Of a stretch of DNA of 64,000 nucleotides, positions 1-8,523 are shown in pieces. Both the position numbers and the translations under genes were made by a program. The notes beneath the pieces are model-generated. The model searched no databases, was not told where the DNA came from, and worked only from the letters and a program-made list of their open reading frames with translations. This DNA is from Bradyrhizobium sp. RD5-C2 (GTDB taxonomy: Bacteria; Pseudomonadota; Alphaproteobacteria; Rhizobiales; Xanthobacteraceae). Each line of letters begins with the position of its first letter. The first letter of the stretch is position 1. The stretch spans positions 57,330 to 121,329 of the forward strand of contig NZ_BOVL01000014.1 in assembly GCF_019972155.1 (NCBI RefSeq). The letters are read 5' to 3'.

Positions 1-36
1 CCTCCATGACCAACCCAAAGACACAAAGAGATCTAC

Positions 37-459
37 ATGAGCAACATCTATCAAGCGGAAGCGACCTCGATCGGAGGCCGCACGGGTCTGGCCGCTAGTT
101 CGGACGGTCACCTGCGGGTGAAGCTCGACGCGCCGGTGTCTCTCGGAGGCCAGGGCGGCGAAGGCACGAACCCGGAGCAGCTTTTTGCGGCGGGGTATGC
201 GGCGTGCTTCCTGTCGGCGATCCGGTCTGCTGCTGCCGAAGAGAACGCGACCATCACGGATGACGCTAACGTTACGGCGACGGTCGCGCTCGACACCCGC
301 CAGGACGGTGCGGGTCTCGCGCTGCGGGTGGCGCTCGGCGTCGATCTGCCGGGCGTGGATCGCAGGACGGCAGAGCGCATCGTCGCGGCCGCCCAGGACA
401 ACTGCCCCTACACTTACGCCACGCGCGGCAACGTCGATGTGCGGGTTAGGATCGCCTGA
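37..459 (+). CDS. ohr: Organic hydroperoxide resistance protein (Ohr/OsmC family)
   Basis: The 140-residue product is a full-length Ohr peroxidase, a cytoplasmic dimer that reduces organic and fatty-acid hydroperoxides with thiol electrons. The two family cysteines are visible: the peroxidatic Cys57 in AAGYAACFLS and the resolving Cys123 in NCPYTYATRGN. Arg15 and Glu47 (GTNPEQLF), which pair with the peroxidatic thiol in the family, are also present. The ATG has an AAAGAG ribosome site a few bases upstream. The CPYxxATRGN signature separates Ohr from OsmC. No MarR-type OhrR gene lies beside it within the window; the next gene is a convergent LysR regulator. Confidence 0.93.
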   Translation: MSNIYQAEATSIGGRTGLAASSDGHLRVKLDAPVSLGGQGGEGTNPEQLFAAGYAACFLSAIRSAAAEENATITDDANVTATVALDTRQDGAGLALRVALGVDLPGVDRRTAERIVAAAQDNCPYTYATRGNVDVRVRIA

Positions 460-475
460 CCCTAATTGATCGGCT

Positions 476-1399
476 TCAAGTCTCGATGCCCTGGGCCCAC
501 GGCTGGGCCGCGAAGTGCCGCCGCAGAAACTCGACCAGCGCCCGCACCCGGGCGGGGCGAGCCCTGCCGGGCGGCGTGATGACGTGAACGACCGCAGGCG
601 TGATCGGCCAGTCGCTGAGAACTTCCACAAGGCGGCCTTCCTTCAACTCGTTCGAGACATAAGCCTCGGGCAACGCGGTCATGCCGAGCCCGGCGACGAG
701 TGCCGGCACTGCGGCCATTCCGTTGTTGACGTGGAACGGCCCGTCGACGTGAACACTCAGATCCCCCTTCGTGGGGTGCTTGAAGTGCCAGGTTTCCGCG
801 CCGACCATGTGCGTGAAGACCAGTGCCGGAAAGCGGACGAGATCGTTCGGATGTTCAGGTTTGCCGTGCTTCTCGAAATAGGCCGGCGAGCCGACCACCG
901 GCACCCGAAAGCCGAACAGCTTGGTGATCCGGAGGGAAGAATCCGGCTCCGGCCCGACCCGCAGCACCAAATCGACGCCCTCTCCGACCAGGTCGATACG
1001 CCTGTCGGTGATTTCGAAGTCGATCTCGATCTCCGGATACAGCTTAACGAATTCCGGCAGGAGCGGCGCCAGCTGCGCCATCCCGAAGGCGGTCGTGGAA
1101 GCGAGACGGATCATGCCGCGTGGAATCGCCGCCTCTTCCAGGATTTCCGCTTCGACGGCGGCTCCGTCCGCCAGAATTCTGGTGGCGCGGTCGAGCGATT
1201 GCCGGCCGCTTTCGGTCAGCGACAGCGACCGCGTGGTTCTGTGCAGCAGGGTTGTCTGCAGGCGCTCCTCGAGCCGGGTCACCGCCTTGGAAACGGTCGT
1301 CTTCGCGAGCCCGAGCTCCTGCGCCGCGTCGCTGAACGAACCCCGCTCGGCGACCTTGGCGAAGATCGCCCAGGCTTCGAAATCCGGCATATGCGGCAT
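476..1399 (-). CDS. LysR-family transcriptional regulator
   Basis: The product of about 307 residues has the usual LysR layout: an N-terminal winged helix-turn-helix (SFSDAAQELGLAKTTVSKAVTRLE, about residues 21-44) and a C-terminal substrate-binding regulatory domain. It is of the single-effector type that often controls a divergently transcribed reductase or dehydrogenase. Here it is divergent from azoR, with about 170 bases between the starts, and so probably regulates azoR and the hydrolase genes behind it. The ATG at 1399 or the one three codons later (MPDFEAW) could be the start. The effector is unknown. It converges on ohr. Confidence 0.9.
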   Translation of the reverse strand: MPHMPDFEAWAIFAKVAERGSFSDAAQELGLAKTTVSKAVTRLEERLQTTLLHRTTRSLSLTESGRQSLDRATRILADGAAVEAEILEEAAIPRGMIRLASTTAFGMAQLAPLLPEFVKLYPEIEIDFEITDRRIDLVGEGVDLVLRVGPEPDSSLRITKLFGFRVPVVGSPAYFEKHGKPEHPNDLVRFPALVFTHMVGAETWHFKHPTKGDLSVHVDGPFHVNNGMAAVPALVAGLGMTALPEAYVSNELKEGRLVEVLSDWPITPAVVHVITPPGRARPARVRALVEFLRRHFAAQPWAQGIET

Positions 1400-1497
1400 G
1401 AAAGACTCCCCAACCCCTACCCAGTCAATCTAGGGGAGGTGGCTGGCGAAATCACCCCCGGCCGGCCGGAATTGGGTTCGAATCGGCAACAATGATG

Positions 1498-1517
1498 TGC
1501 CGCGCTGGCGGATAATC
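1498..1517 (+). promoter_or_regulatory. Possible shared operator/promoter motif upstream of azoR
   Basis: The 20-mer TGCCGCGCTGGCGGATAATC lies about 55 bases before the azoR start. A 20-mer differing at only three positions lies at 4189-4208 before the membrane-protein gene, and the similarity continues upstream in both (CGGCAnCAnTGAnG). Two such sites in one short locus suggest a common binding site, possibly for the adjacent LysR protein. The GATAAT part could also be a -10 element. The assignment is inferred. Confidence 0.4.
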
Positions 1518-1571
1518 TCGCTGGCATCGCCGAGCTACTTGTTCGTCACCAACAAACAAGGAGCAACGGCA

Positions 1572-2159
1572 ATGAACATCCTGCACATCGATTCAAGCAT
1601 CCTCGGCGTCAACTCGGTCACCCGCCCGCTTTCCGCCTTGGCGGTACGACGCCTGGTCGCCGAGAATCCCGGCGCCCACGTCCAGCATCTCGATCTTGGC
1701 GCCGACCCGATCGATCACCTGAGCGGCGAGCAGTTCGCCGCTCGCGGCAAGACGGTCGATCCCGTTCTCCAGCAGTTCAAGGCTGCCGATGTCATCGTCA
1801 TCGGTTCGCCGATGTACAACTGGACGATCTCGAGCCAGCTCAAGGCCTGGATCGATCGGGTCGCCGTCGCCGGCGAGACGTTCGCCTACACCGCCCAAGG
1901 CCCAAAAGGACTGGCCGGCGGCAAGCGCATCATCGTCGTCACCGGCCGCGGCAGTTCGATGCTCGACGCCCGTTACGACGGCTACGATCACCAGGAGCCG
2001 TACCTGCGTAGCGTCTTCCGCTTCCTCGGCATCGACGATGTGACCTTCGTCCACGCCCAGGGCCTTGCGCTCGCACCTGATGCCCGTCCGGAGATCGTCG
2101 CGAAGGCCGAGGCCGAGATCGAAAACCTGATTCCTCCTCCGCAGCCGATCGCTGCCTGA
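1572..2159 (+). CDS. azoR: FMN-dependent NADH-azoreductase
   Basis: The 195-residue flavodoxin-fold protein matches the AzoR/acyl-carrier-phosphodiesterase-like family, which uses FMN and NADH to reduce quinones and azo dyes in the cytoplasm. The N-terminal MNILHIDSS strand with the phosphate-binding region, the GSPMYNW loop that contacts FMN, and VVTGRGSS are visible. The ATG at 1572 has an AAGGAG site eight bases upstream; a longer frame from 1497 adds 25 residues without family character and is not used. It is followed after 23 bases by an exported hydrolase gene, so the two are probably co-transcribed. The role is likely quinone or electrophile detoxification, in line with the divergent LysR gene. 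Confidence 0.93.
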   Translation: MNILHIDSSILGVNSVTRPLSALAVRRLVAENPGAHVQHLDLGADPIDHLSGEQFAARGKTVDPVLQQFKAADVIVIGSPMYNWTISSQLKAWIDRVAVAGETFAYTAQGPKGLAGGKRIIVVTGRGSSMLDARYDGYDHQEPYLRSVFRFLGIDDVTFVHAQGLALAPDARPEIVAKAEAEIENLIPPPQPIAA

Positions 2160-2182
2160 AGCATCGGAAACGGAGAAGTCCC

Positions 2183-3130
2183 ATGTTTTCCTCTTTCGCA
2201 AAATCGCTCTGGATCCGCGGCGCCGTCACGCTGATGTCGGCCATCAACCTCCTCGCCGCGCCCCCGGCGCGGGCGCAGGTCAAGAGCTGGCCTGCGACCT
2301 TCCACGCCGAGCAGGTGCCGGTGAGCAACGGCACGCAGTACGTCCGCGTCGGCGGCTCCGGACCCGCCGTCGTGCTGCTGCACGGCTTCGGTGACACCGG
2401 CGACATGTGGGTACCGCTCGCCGAAGTGTTGGTGAAGGACCACACCGTGATCGTGCCCGACCTTCGCGGCATGGGACTGTCGTCCCACCCGGAGGGCGGT
2501 TACCGCAAGGTCGAACAGGCCCGCGATCTCGCCGGCATCCTGGATCGCATCGGCGTCAAGGACGTCACGCTCGTCACCCACGACATTGGCAACATGGTCG
2601 GCTACGCCTTCGCCGCGCAGTACCCGTCGCGGACGACGAAGTGGGTCGCCATGGATGCGCCTCTGCCGGGTCTCGGACATTGGGACGACCAGTACAAGAA
2701 TCCGAAGGTCTGGCACTGGAATTTCCGCGGCCCGGACGTCGAGCGTCTCGTCGCCGGCCGAGAGCGGATCCTGCTCGATCGCTTCTACAACGAAATGTCG
2801 GCCGATCCCGCCCGCATCGACGAAGCAACGCGCGAACACTATGCGGCGCTCTACGCACGACCGCTGGCGATCCACGACGCCTTCAGCGGCCAGTTTGCGG
2901 CCTTCGCCGACGATGCCGTCGACAATCGGAAGCTGGTCGAAAAGGGCACGCTGACGATGCCGGTGCTTGCGATCGGCGGCGACCATTCCTACGGCGCCCG
3001 ACTCGTCGTCGAACTCCAGCCTGCCGCGGCCAATATTTCGTCCGGCATCGTCAAGGACTCCGGCCACTGGATCATGGAGGAGCAGCCCGACCAGGCCGTC
3101 GCCCTCATCACCTCGTTCCTCGCCAAATAG
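2183..3130 (+). CDS. Exported alpha/beta hydrolase, epoxide-hydrolase-like
   Basis: The 315-residue protein starts with a signal peptide (hydrophobic to about residue 28, then APPARAQ) and so is probably periplasmic. The alpha/beta-hydrolase core shows the oxyanion motif LHGFGDTGD (66-74), DLRGMGLS, an aspartate nucleophile at Asp134 in VTHDIGN, and a C-terminal catalytic His in DSGHW. An Asp rather than Ser nucleophile, in the sequence HDIGN, points to the epoxide hydrolase/haloalkane dehalogenase group rather than esterases. It sits between azoR and a second alpha/beta hydrolase in one direction. The substrate cannot be read from sequence. Confidence 0.85.
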   Translation: MFSSFAKSLWIRGAVTLMSAINLLAAPPARAQVKSWPATFHAEQVPVSNGTQYVRVGGSGPAVVLLHGFGDTGDMWVPLAEVLVKDHTVIVPDLRGMGLSSHPEGGYRKVEQARDLAGILDRIGVKDVTLVTHDIGNMVGYAFAAQYPSRTTKWVAMDAPLPGLGHWDDQYKNPKVWHWNFRGPDVERLVAGRERILLDRFYNEMSADPARIDEATREHYAALYARPLAIHDAFSGQFAAFADDAVDNRKLVEKGTLTMPVLAIGGDHSYGARLVVELQPAAANISSGIVKDSGHWIMEEQPDQAVALITSFLAK

Positions 3131-3174
3131 CCCTTAGCCGGAACCTCATCTCATCCAACACAGGAACTACGACC

Positions 3175-4044
3175 ATGAAAACCGCTCTCAAGATCGCTTC
3201 CAATCCCTCCACCGCTTCCGAGACCGAGGAAGAAACCTTCACCGGCGTCGGCGGGGTCGCCATCTTCACACGATCATGGCACCCGGTGAGCACGCCGCGC
3301 GGTGTCATCGCGATCTCGCACGGCTTCAACTCGCACAGCGGACAGTACGTTCGCTCGGCAGAGCAGTTCGTCGCGGCAGGGCTTGCCGTCTACGCGCTCG
3401 ATCACCGCGGACGAGGCAAGTCCGGAGGCGAACGCTTCCACGTCGAATCCTTTGCCGATTATGTGGATGACCTCGCGACTTTCATCCGGCAGGTCAAAAC
3501 CCGCGAGCCCGGGCTTCCGGTCTTTCTGCTGGGTCATAGCGCGGGTGGCGTGATCGCGTCGATCTACGCCGTCGATCATCAGTCTGAACTCGCGGGTCTC
3601 GTCTCTGAGAGTTTCGCCTACAAGCTGCCGGCGCCGGCGTTCGCGCTGTCCGCGCTCAAGGGCCTCGGTTGGTTGGCCCCGCATCTACGTGTGCTGAAGC
3701 TGAAGAATGCGGACTTCTCACGAGATCCAGAAGTCGTCGAGTCCATGAACCGCGACCCGTTGATCGCCGGTGAGAACGAGACGGCTAAGACCGTCGCGGC
3801 GCTGGTCCGGGCCGACGAGAAGCTCAAGATGAGTTTTCCGCTCATCGAGCTTCCCCTGTTGATCCTCCACGGCACCAAGGATCGCGCGGCGCTGCCGGAA
3901 GGCAGTCGGCTCTTCCGCGACACCGCCGGTTCGAAGGACAAGACCCTCAAGCTCTACGATGGCGCGTTCCACGATCTACTGAACGACGTCGACGGAGACG
4001 AGGTGGCAGCGGACATTATCGCCTGGATCGACAAGCGCATCTGA
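3175..4044 (+). CDS. Alpha/beta hydrolase of the monoacylglycerol lipase type
   Basis: The 289-residue cytoplasmic protein has the features of the serine aminopeptidase/monoacylglycerol lipase family (Hydrolase_4): the SHGFNSHSGQY oxyanion region, DHRGRGKSGGER, the nucleophile elbow GHSAGG with Ser122, an Asp in HGTKDRAALPEGS and a His in GAFHDLLND. The ATG at 3175 is chosen because a frame that extends back to 2407 runs through the preceding hydrolase gene in another frame. The gap of 44 bases suggests the same transcript as the upstream two genes. The physiological ester substrate is unknown. Confidence 0.86.
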   Translation: MKTALKIASNPSTASETEEETFTGVGGVAIFTRSWHPVSTPRGVIAISHGFNSHSGQYVRSAEQFVAAGLAVYALDHRGRGKSGGERFHVESFADYVDDLATFIRQVKTREPGLPVFLLGHSAGGVIASIYAVDHQSELAGLVSESFAYKLPAPAFALSALKGLGWLAPHLRVLKLKNADFSRDPEVVESMNRDPLIAGENETAKTVAALVRADEKLKMSFPLIELPLLILHGTKDRAALPEGSRLFRDTAGSKDKTLKLYDGAFHDLLNDVDGDEVAADIIAWIDKRI

Positions 4045-4188
4045 TCGTTCGAGCCATCATGCGGGGCGGGCACTTCGATCGGTGCTCGCCCCACATGCGT
4101 TTTCGAGCTCTGAAGATTGGTCCCCCGGTCGACGCGGCACCGGTGTCGGTCAGCGACCCGGATTGACGCATTTCCGGCATCAGTGAGG

Positions 4189-4208
4189 TGCCGCGCTCCC
4201 GGATTATC
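4189..4208 (+). promoter_or_regulatory. Second copy of the azoR-upstream motif
   Basis: The sequence TGCCGCGCTCCCGGATTATC matches 17 of 20 bases of the site at 1498-1517 and is flanked by similar bases upstream. It lies about 130 bases before the start of the membrane-protein gene. The rest of 4045-4340 shows no gene or clear terminator. It suggests that the membrane-protein gene belongs to the same regulon as azoR. Confidence 0.4.
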
Positions 4209-4340
4209 GATCGACTGATCCCGAACTAGCGTGAGCCATCAACTGCAAGGGACATCGACGGTCCCTGCAGAGGACCCCGGGGTGAGGAATCATCCATTTC
4301 ATCGCGCCGCCAGTGCCGCGGCCACCAAAGGAGAACGTCC

Positions 4341-4775
4341 ATGTTCGCTCTGCACAAGGGTTTTGACAGCGAAATCACGCCGATCGTGCGTCCTCGCGAT
4401 TTGCCGGCTCGCGCCGCCATCATGGGAGAAGCCGCCGTACCGGATGTGCCCGCCGCCGTCGGCTGGATGATCCTCGGCGCCTACGCGTTGATCATGGCGT
4501 CCTTTCTGGTGTTTTTTGCACGCGATATGGAAGCCGGCCTGATGGTGGCGATCAGCGGCGTGTACTTCACGGTCTATCTCGGGGTGCCGGCCGTGATCTT
4601 CCGTACCGAGGGACGCAGTGGCGATGTCGACCTGCACCGCTTCCTGAAGGACGGGCTGAACACGTGGACCGGCCACGTTGACGGCCACGAAGCGATCGTT
4701 CAAATCCTGCTGATCCCGGCCGCACTCTTCATCGCGATCACCGCGATCGGGATCATCTCGATCGTGGTTTCCTGA
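4341..4775 (+). CDS. Small membrane protein of unknown function
   Basis: The 144-residue product has three apparent hydrophobic segments: about residues 40-60 (VGWMILGAYALIMASFLVFF), 68-86 (LMVAISGVYFTVYLGVPAV) and 122-143 at the C terminus. A conserved-looking soluble loop, RTEGRSGDVDLHRFLKDGLNTWTGHVDGHEA, lies between the second and third. The GGAGAA site precedes the ATG. I do not recognise a named family. A motif shared with the azoR promoter lies upstream, which suggests co-regulation with the stress locus. The 270 bases after it hold nothing I can identify. Confidence 0.7.
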   Translation: MFALHKGFDSEITPIVRPRDLPARAAIMGEAAVPDVPAAVGWMILGAYALIMASFLVFFARDMEAGLMVAISGVYFTVYLGVPAVIFRTEGRSGDVDLHRFLKDGLNTWTGHVDGHEAIVQILLIPAALFIAITAIGIISIVVS

Positions 4776-5046
4776 CCGGATGCCTTCGCCGCGATCCGCA
4801 GACGAAACGTCGTCCGGATGCCCGGGCGGCGTTGCTTTTTGCCAAGTGGTCTGGCGTCGATACTCCCACCTGCGACGTGTGGGGGAGGGGACCTCTACGC
4901 AATTTCGGAATATTAGAAGAATATCCCTGAGTTGCCCGACGTGTCAAGTCGCCTGGTCGAACGCCGGCGGCCGCCCGCTACTTTGCATGGGGTTGTTTTC
5001 GATATTTTGGCGGCGCCGCCTGCGACGGCCCCGTAACTCGTCCGCT

Positions 5047-5472
5047 TTAGTGCCGCACCACCAGCACCGAGCATTTGGCGTAGCGCACGACGTGTCCGGC
5101 ATTGGAGCCGAGGAAGTAGGTGCGCATCGCCGGGCGGTGCGAGGTCATCACGATCAGGTCGGCCTTCATGGTCGCCGCCTCTTCGAGGATCTCGTGATAG
5201 ATGCCGCCCTGGCGAACCACGCCCGAGATGCGCCCGGGCGCGATGCCGGATTCGCGCGCGACGATCGCGAGCGCTTCCTCCGATGTTTCACGCTGCTGGC
5301 TGTCGAAATCCGCCGGGACATACTCGGCGAGCATCACCGGCGTCATCGGCAATACGTTGAGCAGCCGCACCGCCCCGTTCCAGGTTTGCGACAGCGTCGC
5401 AGCGGTTGCGATCGCAGGCTTCGCCAGATCGGTATCGGCGAGGTCGATCGGCACGAGAATTGACTTGTACAT
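5047..5472 (-). CDS. Universal stress protein (UspA family)
   Basis: The 141-residue single-domain Usp has the typical start MYKSILVPIDLAD and the C-terminal nucleotide-binding pattern G-x2-G-x9-S in LGSNAGHVVRYAKCSVLVVR. This places it with the ATP-binding Usp proteins, which are general-stress factors of the cytoplasm. The ATG has an AGGAGG ribosome site. It is transcribed alone, divergent from nothing obvious; the next minus-strand gene starts at 6172. The ligand and process are not known. Confidence 0.92.
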   Translation of the reverse strand: MYKSILVPIDLADTDLAKPAIATAATLSQTWNGAVRLLNVLPMTPVMLAEYVPADFDSQQRETSEEALAIVARESGIAPGRISGVVRQGGIYHEILEEAATMKADLIVMTSHRPAMRTYFLGSNAGHVVRYAKCSVLVVRH

Positions 5473-5629
5473 CTGCGCCTCCTGTCCGCGATTGGTCTGG
5501 AGCCGTTTGGTCCCTGTGCCGGGACGCGCGCCTTCTTTTTCTTGAAGTAGCTCGTCGTGTCGCCGCGAACCGGTCCCCCTGTCGCGCCGACATCAATATA
5601 GCATGGCAGAGCTGCGTTGTCCGCTTGCG

Positions 5630-6172
5630 TCAGCCGCGCGAGGCCTGCTTCAACAGTTTAGGGCTAACGAACAGCACGAGCTTGCCGCGCCGGAAGGAGA
5701 CCTCGTTCCAGTCGTCGGTCGCGAAGTCGAACACGGCGAGCCCCGAGGTCGGCAAATTGTCGCCGAGCGCGCGCTTGGCGGCCTCGTCGCCGCTGCCGGT
5801 CAGCGTCAGCGCGAGCTCGTGCATGCCGGGATTATGGCCGATCAGCATCAGCCGCTTCGGGTCGGTGACGGAGGCCATCCGGATCGCGGTCAGCAGCTGC
5901 GCCGGATCGGCGCCGTAGAGTTCCGGCACGAATTCGACTTTCGGCGCGGGTCCGGCGCCCTTCAGCGCCTCGCGCACGATCTCCCAGGTCTGCGTGGTGC
6001 GGGCTGCCGGCGACACCAGCGCCAGATTGGGCAGGGGCGGGTGGCGGGCGATCCAGCCCCCGATCTCCGCCGCATCGCGGTGGCCGCGCTCGTCGAGACG
6101 ACGGTCCTGGTCCTGCCCCGAAGGCGCGTCGGTTTCGGTCTTGGCGTGACGCAGCAGCAGCAAACGGCGCAT
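5630..6172 (-). CDS. SixA-like histidine phosphatase
   Basis: The 180-residue protein belongs to the branch-2-like histidine phosphatase (phosphoglycerate mutase-like) family. The catalytic RHAKTE motif holds the phospho-accepting His9, followed by SPAARTTQTWE and a second active-site His in IGHNPGMHEL. Its size and the lack of other domains match SixA, a phosphohistidine phosphatase that in E. coli acts on the nitrogen PTS or on ArcB. Whether the target here is a phosphotransferase protein is inference. It stands alone and is divergent from the FAD oxidoreductase gene at 6267. Confidence 0.85.
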   Translation of the reverse strand: MRRLLLLRHAKTETDAPSGQDQDRRLDERGHRDAAEIGGWIARHPPLPNLALVSPAARTTQTWEIVREALKGAGPAPKVEFVPELYGADPAQLLTAIRMASVTDPKRLMLIGHNPGMHELALTLTGSGDEAAKRALGDNLPTSGLAVFDFATDDWNEVSFRRGKLVLFVSPKLLKQASRG

Positions 6173-6266
6173 GGACTTCCATCTCGATTCGGTCTGGTCG
6201 AATTAATTCTACAGGCGCATGCCCTGGACAAGGTGACAAGCGCCGCAGCGGTTCGTAAGAAACGAC

Positions 6267-7760
6267 ATGAGCGAGACTTCCACAAGTGCGGCGGACGGCC
6301 CCGACGAGGCGGCCTCGCCGTCCCGCGACCGTCTGGCATTCGACCTCGACGTCGACATTTGCGTGGTCGGGGCGGGGCTGGCCGGCCTGACCGTGGCACG
6401 CGAGGCGGCGCGGCTTGGCGCCAGCGTCGCCGTGCTCGAGGGCCGTCAGGTCGGCTGGAACGCCTCCGGCCACCATCTCGGCACCGTGATGCCGGGCTTC
6501 GGGCTGCCGATATCGGATGTGATCGAGCGCGTCGGCCTCGATGATGCCCGCGAATTATGGGCGCTGTCGAAGGAGGGCGCCGATTATGTTCGCGCCACCG
6601 CCACCGAGGATCTGATCCCGGGCATCAGGGCGAGCGACGGCGCGCTGGAAGTCTCTAATGTCGATGTCGGCGAAGCGCTGATCAGCCGCTTGCAGACGCT
6701 GGGCGAGGAATTTGCCACCGAAGTCGAAGGCTGGCAGGTCGATCGCGTGCGCAGCGTGCTCAGGACCGGTCGCTATTTCCACGGCATCTATTATCCGAAA
6801 GCGTTCCAGATCGACGGCCGCAAATATGTGCACGGTCTCGCCGCGCTGGCGACGCGGGCGGGGGTGCGGATCTTCGAGGAGACGCCGGTCGTCAGCATCG
6901 ATTTTTCCGGCATCCGCAAACGCATCGTGACGCCGACGGCGCGACTGCGTGCCAACCATATCGTCCTCGCCGGCAATATCCATCTCGGCGCGCCGCTGAA
7001 GCGTCTGTCCGATACGCTGCTGCCGGTGTGGCGCTACGCGGCGTTGACCGAACCGCTCGGCGAACGGTTGGCGGAGGCGATCGCCTTTTCCGGCTCGGTC
7101 ATCGACAGCGACGGCATCGATCACTTCCGCGTCGTCGATGGCGATCGCCTGTTGTGGGCCAGCCCCGAAACCACTTGGAACGCGCGGCCGAAGCGGCTCG
7201 GTGCGGCGGTGCAGCGTCGCATCGCCACGGTGTTTCCTCAACTCGGCAAGGTTCCGATCGCCGACACGTTCGGTGGCGCAGTCGGCATCACCGTGCATGG
7301 CATGCCGCAGATCGGGCAGTTGCGCCGAGGCCTGTGGGTGGCGAGCGGCTTCGGCCGGCAGGGGCTCAACACCTCGGCGCTCGCCGGGCAGTTGATCGCC
7401 CGCAGCATCCTGTGGGGCGACGACCGCTGGCGGCTGTTTTCGCCGTTCGAGCTGGTCTGGGCTGGCGGCACCACCGGTCGGGTCGCCGGTCATTTCATCG
7501 GCCTGTGGGCGAGGGGCGCCGCGTCCGCGGCGGGCGTGCTGGCGCGTTACCGCGAGGGTGCACGTGCGAAGGAGCGCCGCCGCGAGGCGCGGCTGGCCGA
7601 GGCCAATCTGAAGGCGGGAACCCGGGGACCGGCGCCCCGCCGTCCGCCGCCGTCCGCGGTGCGGCCGGTGCGACCCGCGCCTCGCCAGGTTGAGGACGGC
7701 GAGCAGCCGTCTGCTCATCCCTCGCAAGAAAGTGAGCGGATCTCCGACGGGCGGATGTAA
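6267..7760 (+). CDS. FAD-dependent oxidoreductase (DAO family)
   Basis: The 497-residue protein carries a dinucleotide-binding motif near the N terminus (CVVGAGLAGLTVAREAARLGA, Gly34-Gly40) with the acidic end of the second strand (VLEG). The downstream pattern GWNASGHHLGTVMPGF and the C-terminal GITVHGMPQIGQL and SGFGRQGLNTS segments resemble gamma-glutamylputrescine or other amine/amino-acid oxidases of the DAO family. An unusual Arg/Pro-rich tail (about residues 425-497) follows the catalytic part and looks disordered. The reaction is probably flavin oxidation of an amine. The substrate is not determined. Confidence 0.83.
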   Translation: MSETSTSAADGPDEAASPSRDRLAFDLDVDICVVGAGLAGLTVAREAARLGASVAVLEGRQVGWNASGHHLGTVMPGFGLPISDVIERVGLDDARELWALSKEGADYVRATATEDLIPGIRASDGALEVSNVDVGEALISRLQTLGEEFATEVEGWQVDRVRSVLRTGRYFHGIYYPKAFQIDGRKYVHGLAALATRAGVRIFEETPVVSIDFSGIRKRIVTPTARLRANHIVLAGNIHLGAPLKRLSDTLLPVWRYAALTEPLGERLAEAIAFSGSVIDSDGIDHFRVVDGDRLLWASPETTWNARPKRLGAAVQRRIATVFPQLGKVPIADTFGGAVGITVHGMPQIGQLRRGLWVASGFGRQGLNTSALAGQLIARSILWGDDRWRLFSPFELVWAGGTTGRVAGHFIGLWARGAASAAGVLARYREGARAKERRREARLAEANLKAGTRGPAPRRPPPSAVRPVRPAPRQVEDGEQPSAHPSQESERISDGRM

Positions 7761-7838
7761 CGTCTGGCGGCGGGGTTCGTATTTGGTGGCAAGCCAGTCT
7801 TGTTCGCCAGCTTTGGCCGCCCGCATCGGAGATGATTG

Positions 7839-8339
7839 ATGATCGATCGCCGCATCCTGCTTGCTTCCGTCGCCAGCCTGTTCGGCCTCGCCGCCTTCCG
7901 CTGGCTGCGCGCCTCGCCGGCGCAGGCCGCCGAGAAATTCGAGATCGAGAAGACCGACGCCGAATGGCGCGCCCAGCTGACGCCGCAGCAATACGAGATC
8001 CTGCGCAAGGAGGGCACCGAGCGGCCGGGATCGAGCCCGCTGCTCAAGGAGCACCGGAAGGGCACCTTCGCCTGCGCCGGCTGCGACCTGCCGCTGTTCT
8101 CTTCCGAGACCAAGTATGAGAGCGGCACCGGCTGGCCGAGCTTCTGGAAGCCGCTGGACAATGCGATCGGCACCACGTCGGACCGCACCTTCGGCATGCT
8201 GCGCACCGAGGTGCATTGCCGCCGCTGCGGCGGCCATCTCGGCCATGTCTTCGACGACGGCCCGAAGCCGACCGGGCTGCGCTACTGCATGGACGGCTTT
8301 GCGCTGGTGTTCCACCCGGCCGCACCCTCGGCGACCTGA
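7839..8339 (+). CDS. msrB: Exported peptide-methionine (R)-S-oxide reductase
   Basis: The 166-residue product is MsrB, which repairs methionine-R-sulfoxide. Two CxxC zinc sites (Cys79/82 and Cys127/130), the GTGWPSFW substrate loop and the catalytic Cys150 in RYCMDGFAL are present. The N terminus DRRILLASVASLFGL...ASPAQA looks like a Tat-type export signal, so the enzyme probably works in the periplasm. Start at ATG 7839, with GGAG at 7829-7832; a TTG one codon earlier is possible. An intrinsic terminator follows at 8521. It repairs oxidative damage, in keeping with ohr and azoR nearby, but is not in their transcript. Confidence 0.93.
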   Translation: MIDRRILLASVASLFGLAAFRWLRASPAQAAEKFEIEKTDAEWRAQLTPQQYEILRKEGTERPGSSPLLKEHRKGTFACAGCDLPLFSSETKYESGTGWPSFWKPLDNAIGTTSDRTFGMLRTEVHCRRCGGHLGHVFDDGPKPTGLRYCMDGFALVFHPAAPSAT

Positions 8340-8347
8340 CGCCCCCA

Positions 8348-8392
8348 GCGTTTTCGAGCGAGGTGGGTACCGGTTCGCGTCAAGAAAACGCG
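8348..8392 (+). repeat. 45-bp dispersed palindromic repeat, copy 1
   Basis: The element begins GCGTTTTC and ends GAAAACGCG, with a middle of the type GAGCGAnGTGGnTACCGGTTCGCGT. Further copies lie at 8404, 14385 and, inverted, 44301. All are intergenic. This is a REP-like family of short interspersed palindromes in this genome. Confidence 0.8.
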
Positions 8393-8403
8393 TCAGCAAG
8401 GAG

Positions 8404-8448
8404 GCGTTTTCGAGCGAGACGGCTACCAGTTCGCGCTAGGAAAACGCG
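8404..8448 (+). repeat. 45-bp dispersed palindromic repeat, copy 2
   Basis: This is a second copy in the same orientation, 11 bases after copy 1, with the same GCGTTTTC/GAAAACGC ends and a slightly diverged centre. Paired tandem copies are common for REP-type elements. Confidence 0.8.
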
Positions 8449-8493
8449 TTAAAACAGAAGGGAAGGAGCGCGGCCAGAACTGCGCTCCGCCCC

Positions 8494-8523
8494 GGCAATT
8501 GTTGCCTGCCCGGCAATTGTGCC
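8494..8523 (+). promoter_or_regulatory. Candidate FlbD (ftr-like) enhancer sites for flgE
   Basis: Two related palindromes, GGCAATTGTTGCC (8494-8506) and GGCAATTGTGCC (8512-8523), lie about 60-90 bases upstream of the -24 element of flgE. The first fits GGCA-N5-TGCC, which recurs at 20125 and 53301. NtrC-type activators such as FlbD bind paired sites at this distance from sigma-54 promoters. The link to FlbD is inferred. Confidence 0.5.

Noticed and set aside
2407..3174. N-terminal extension of the monoacylglycerol-lipase-like gene
   Set aside because: The extension reads through the preceding hydrolase gene in another frame and is Arg-rich; the family start with its spacing lies at 3175.
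4780..5463. Gene on the plus strand across the universal stress gene
   Set aside because: The frame is antisense to a well-supported Usp gene and rich in Arg and His, with no domain.
6555..8399. Open frame of 614 codons on the minus strand
   Set aside because: It is antisense to the FAD oxidoreductase and msrB genes, is composed of Arg/Ala/Gly-rich sequence, and shows no motif.
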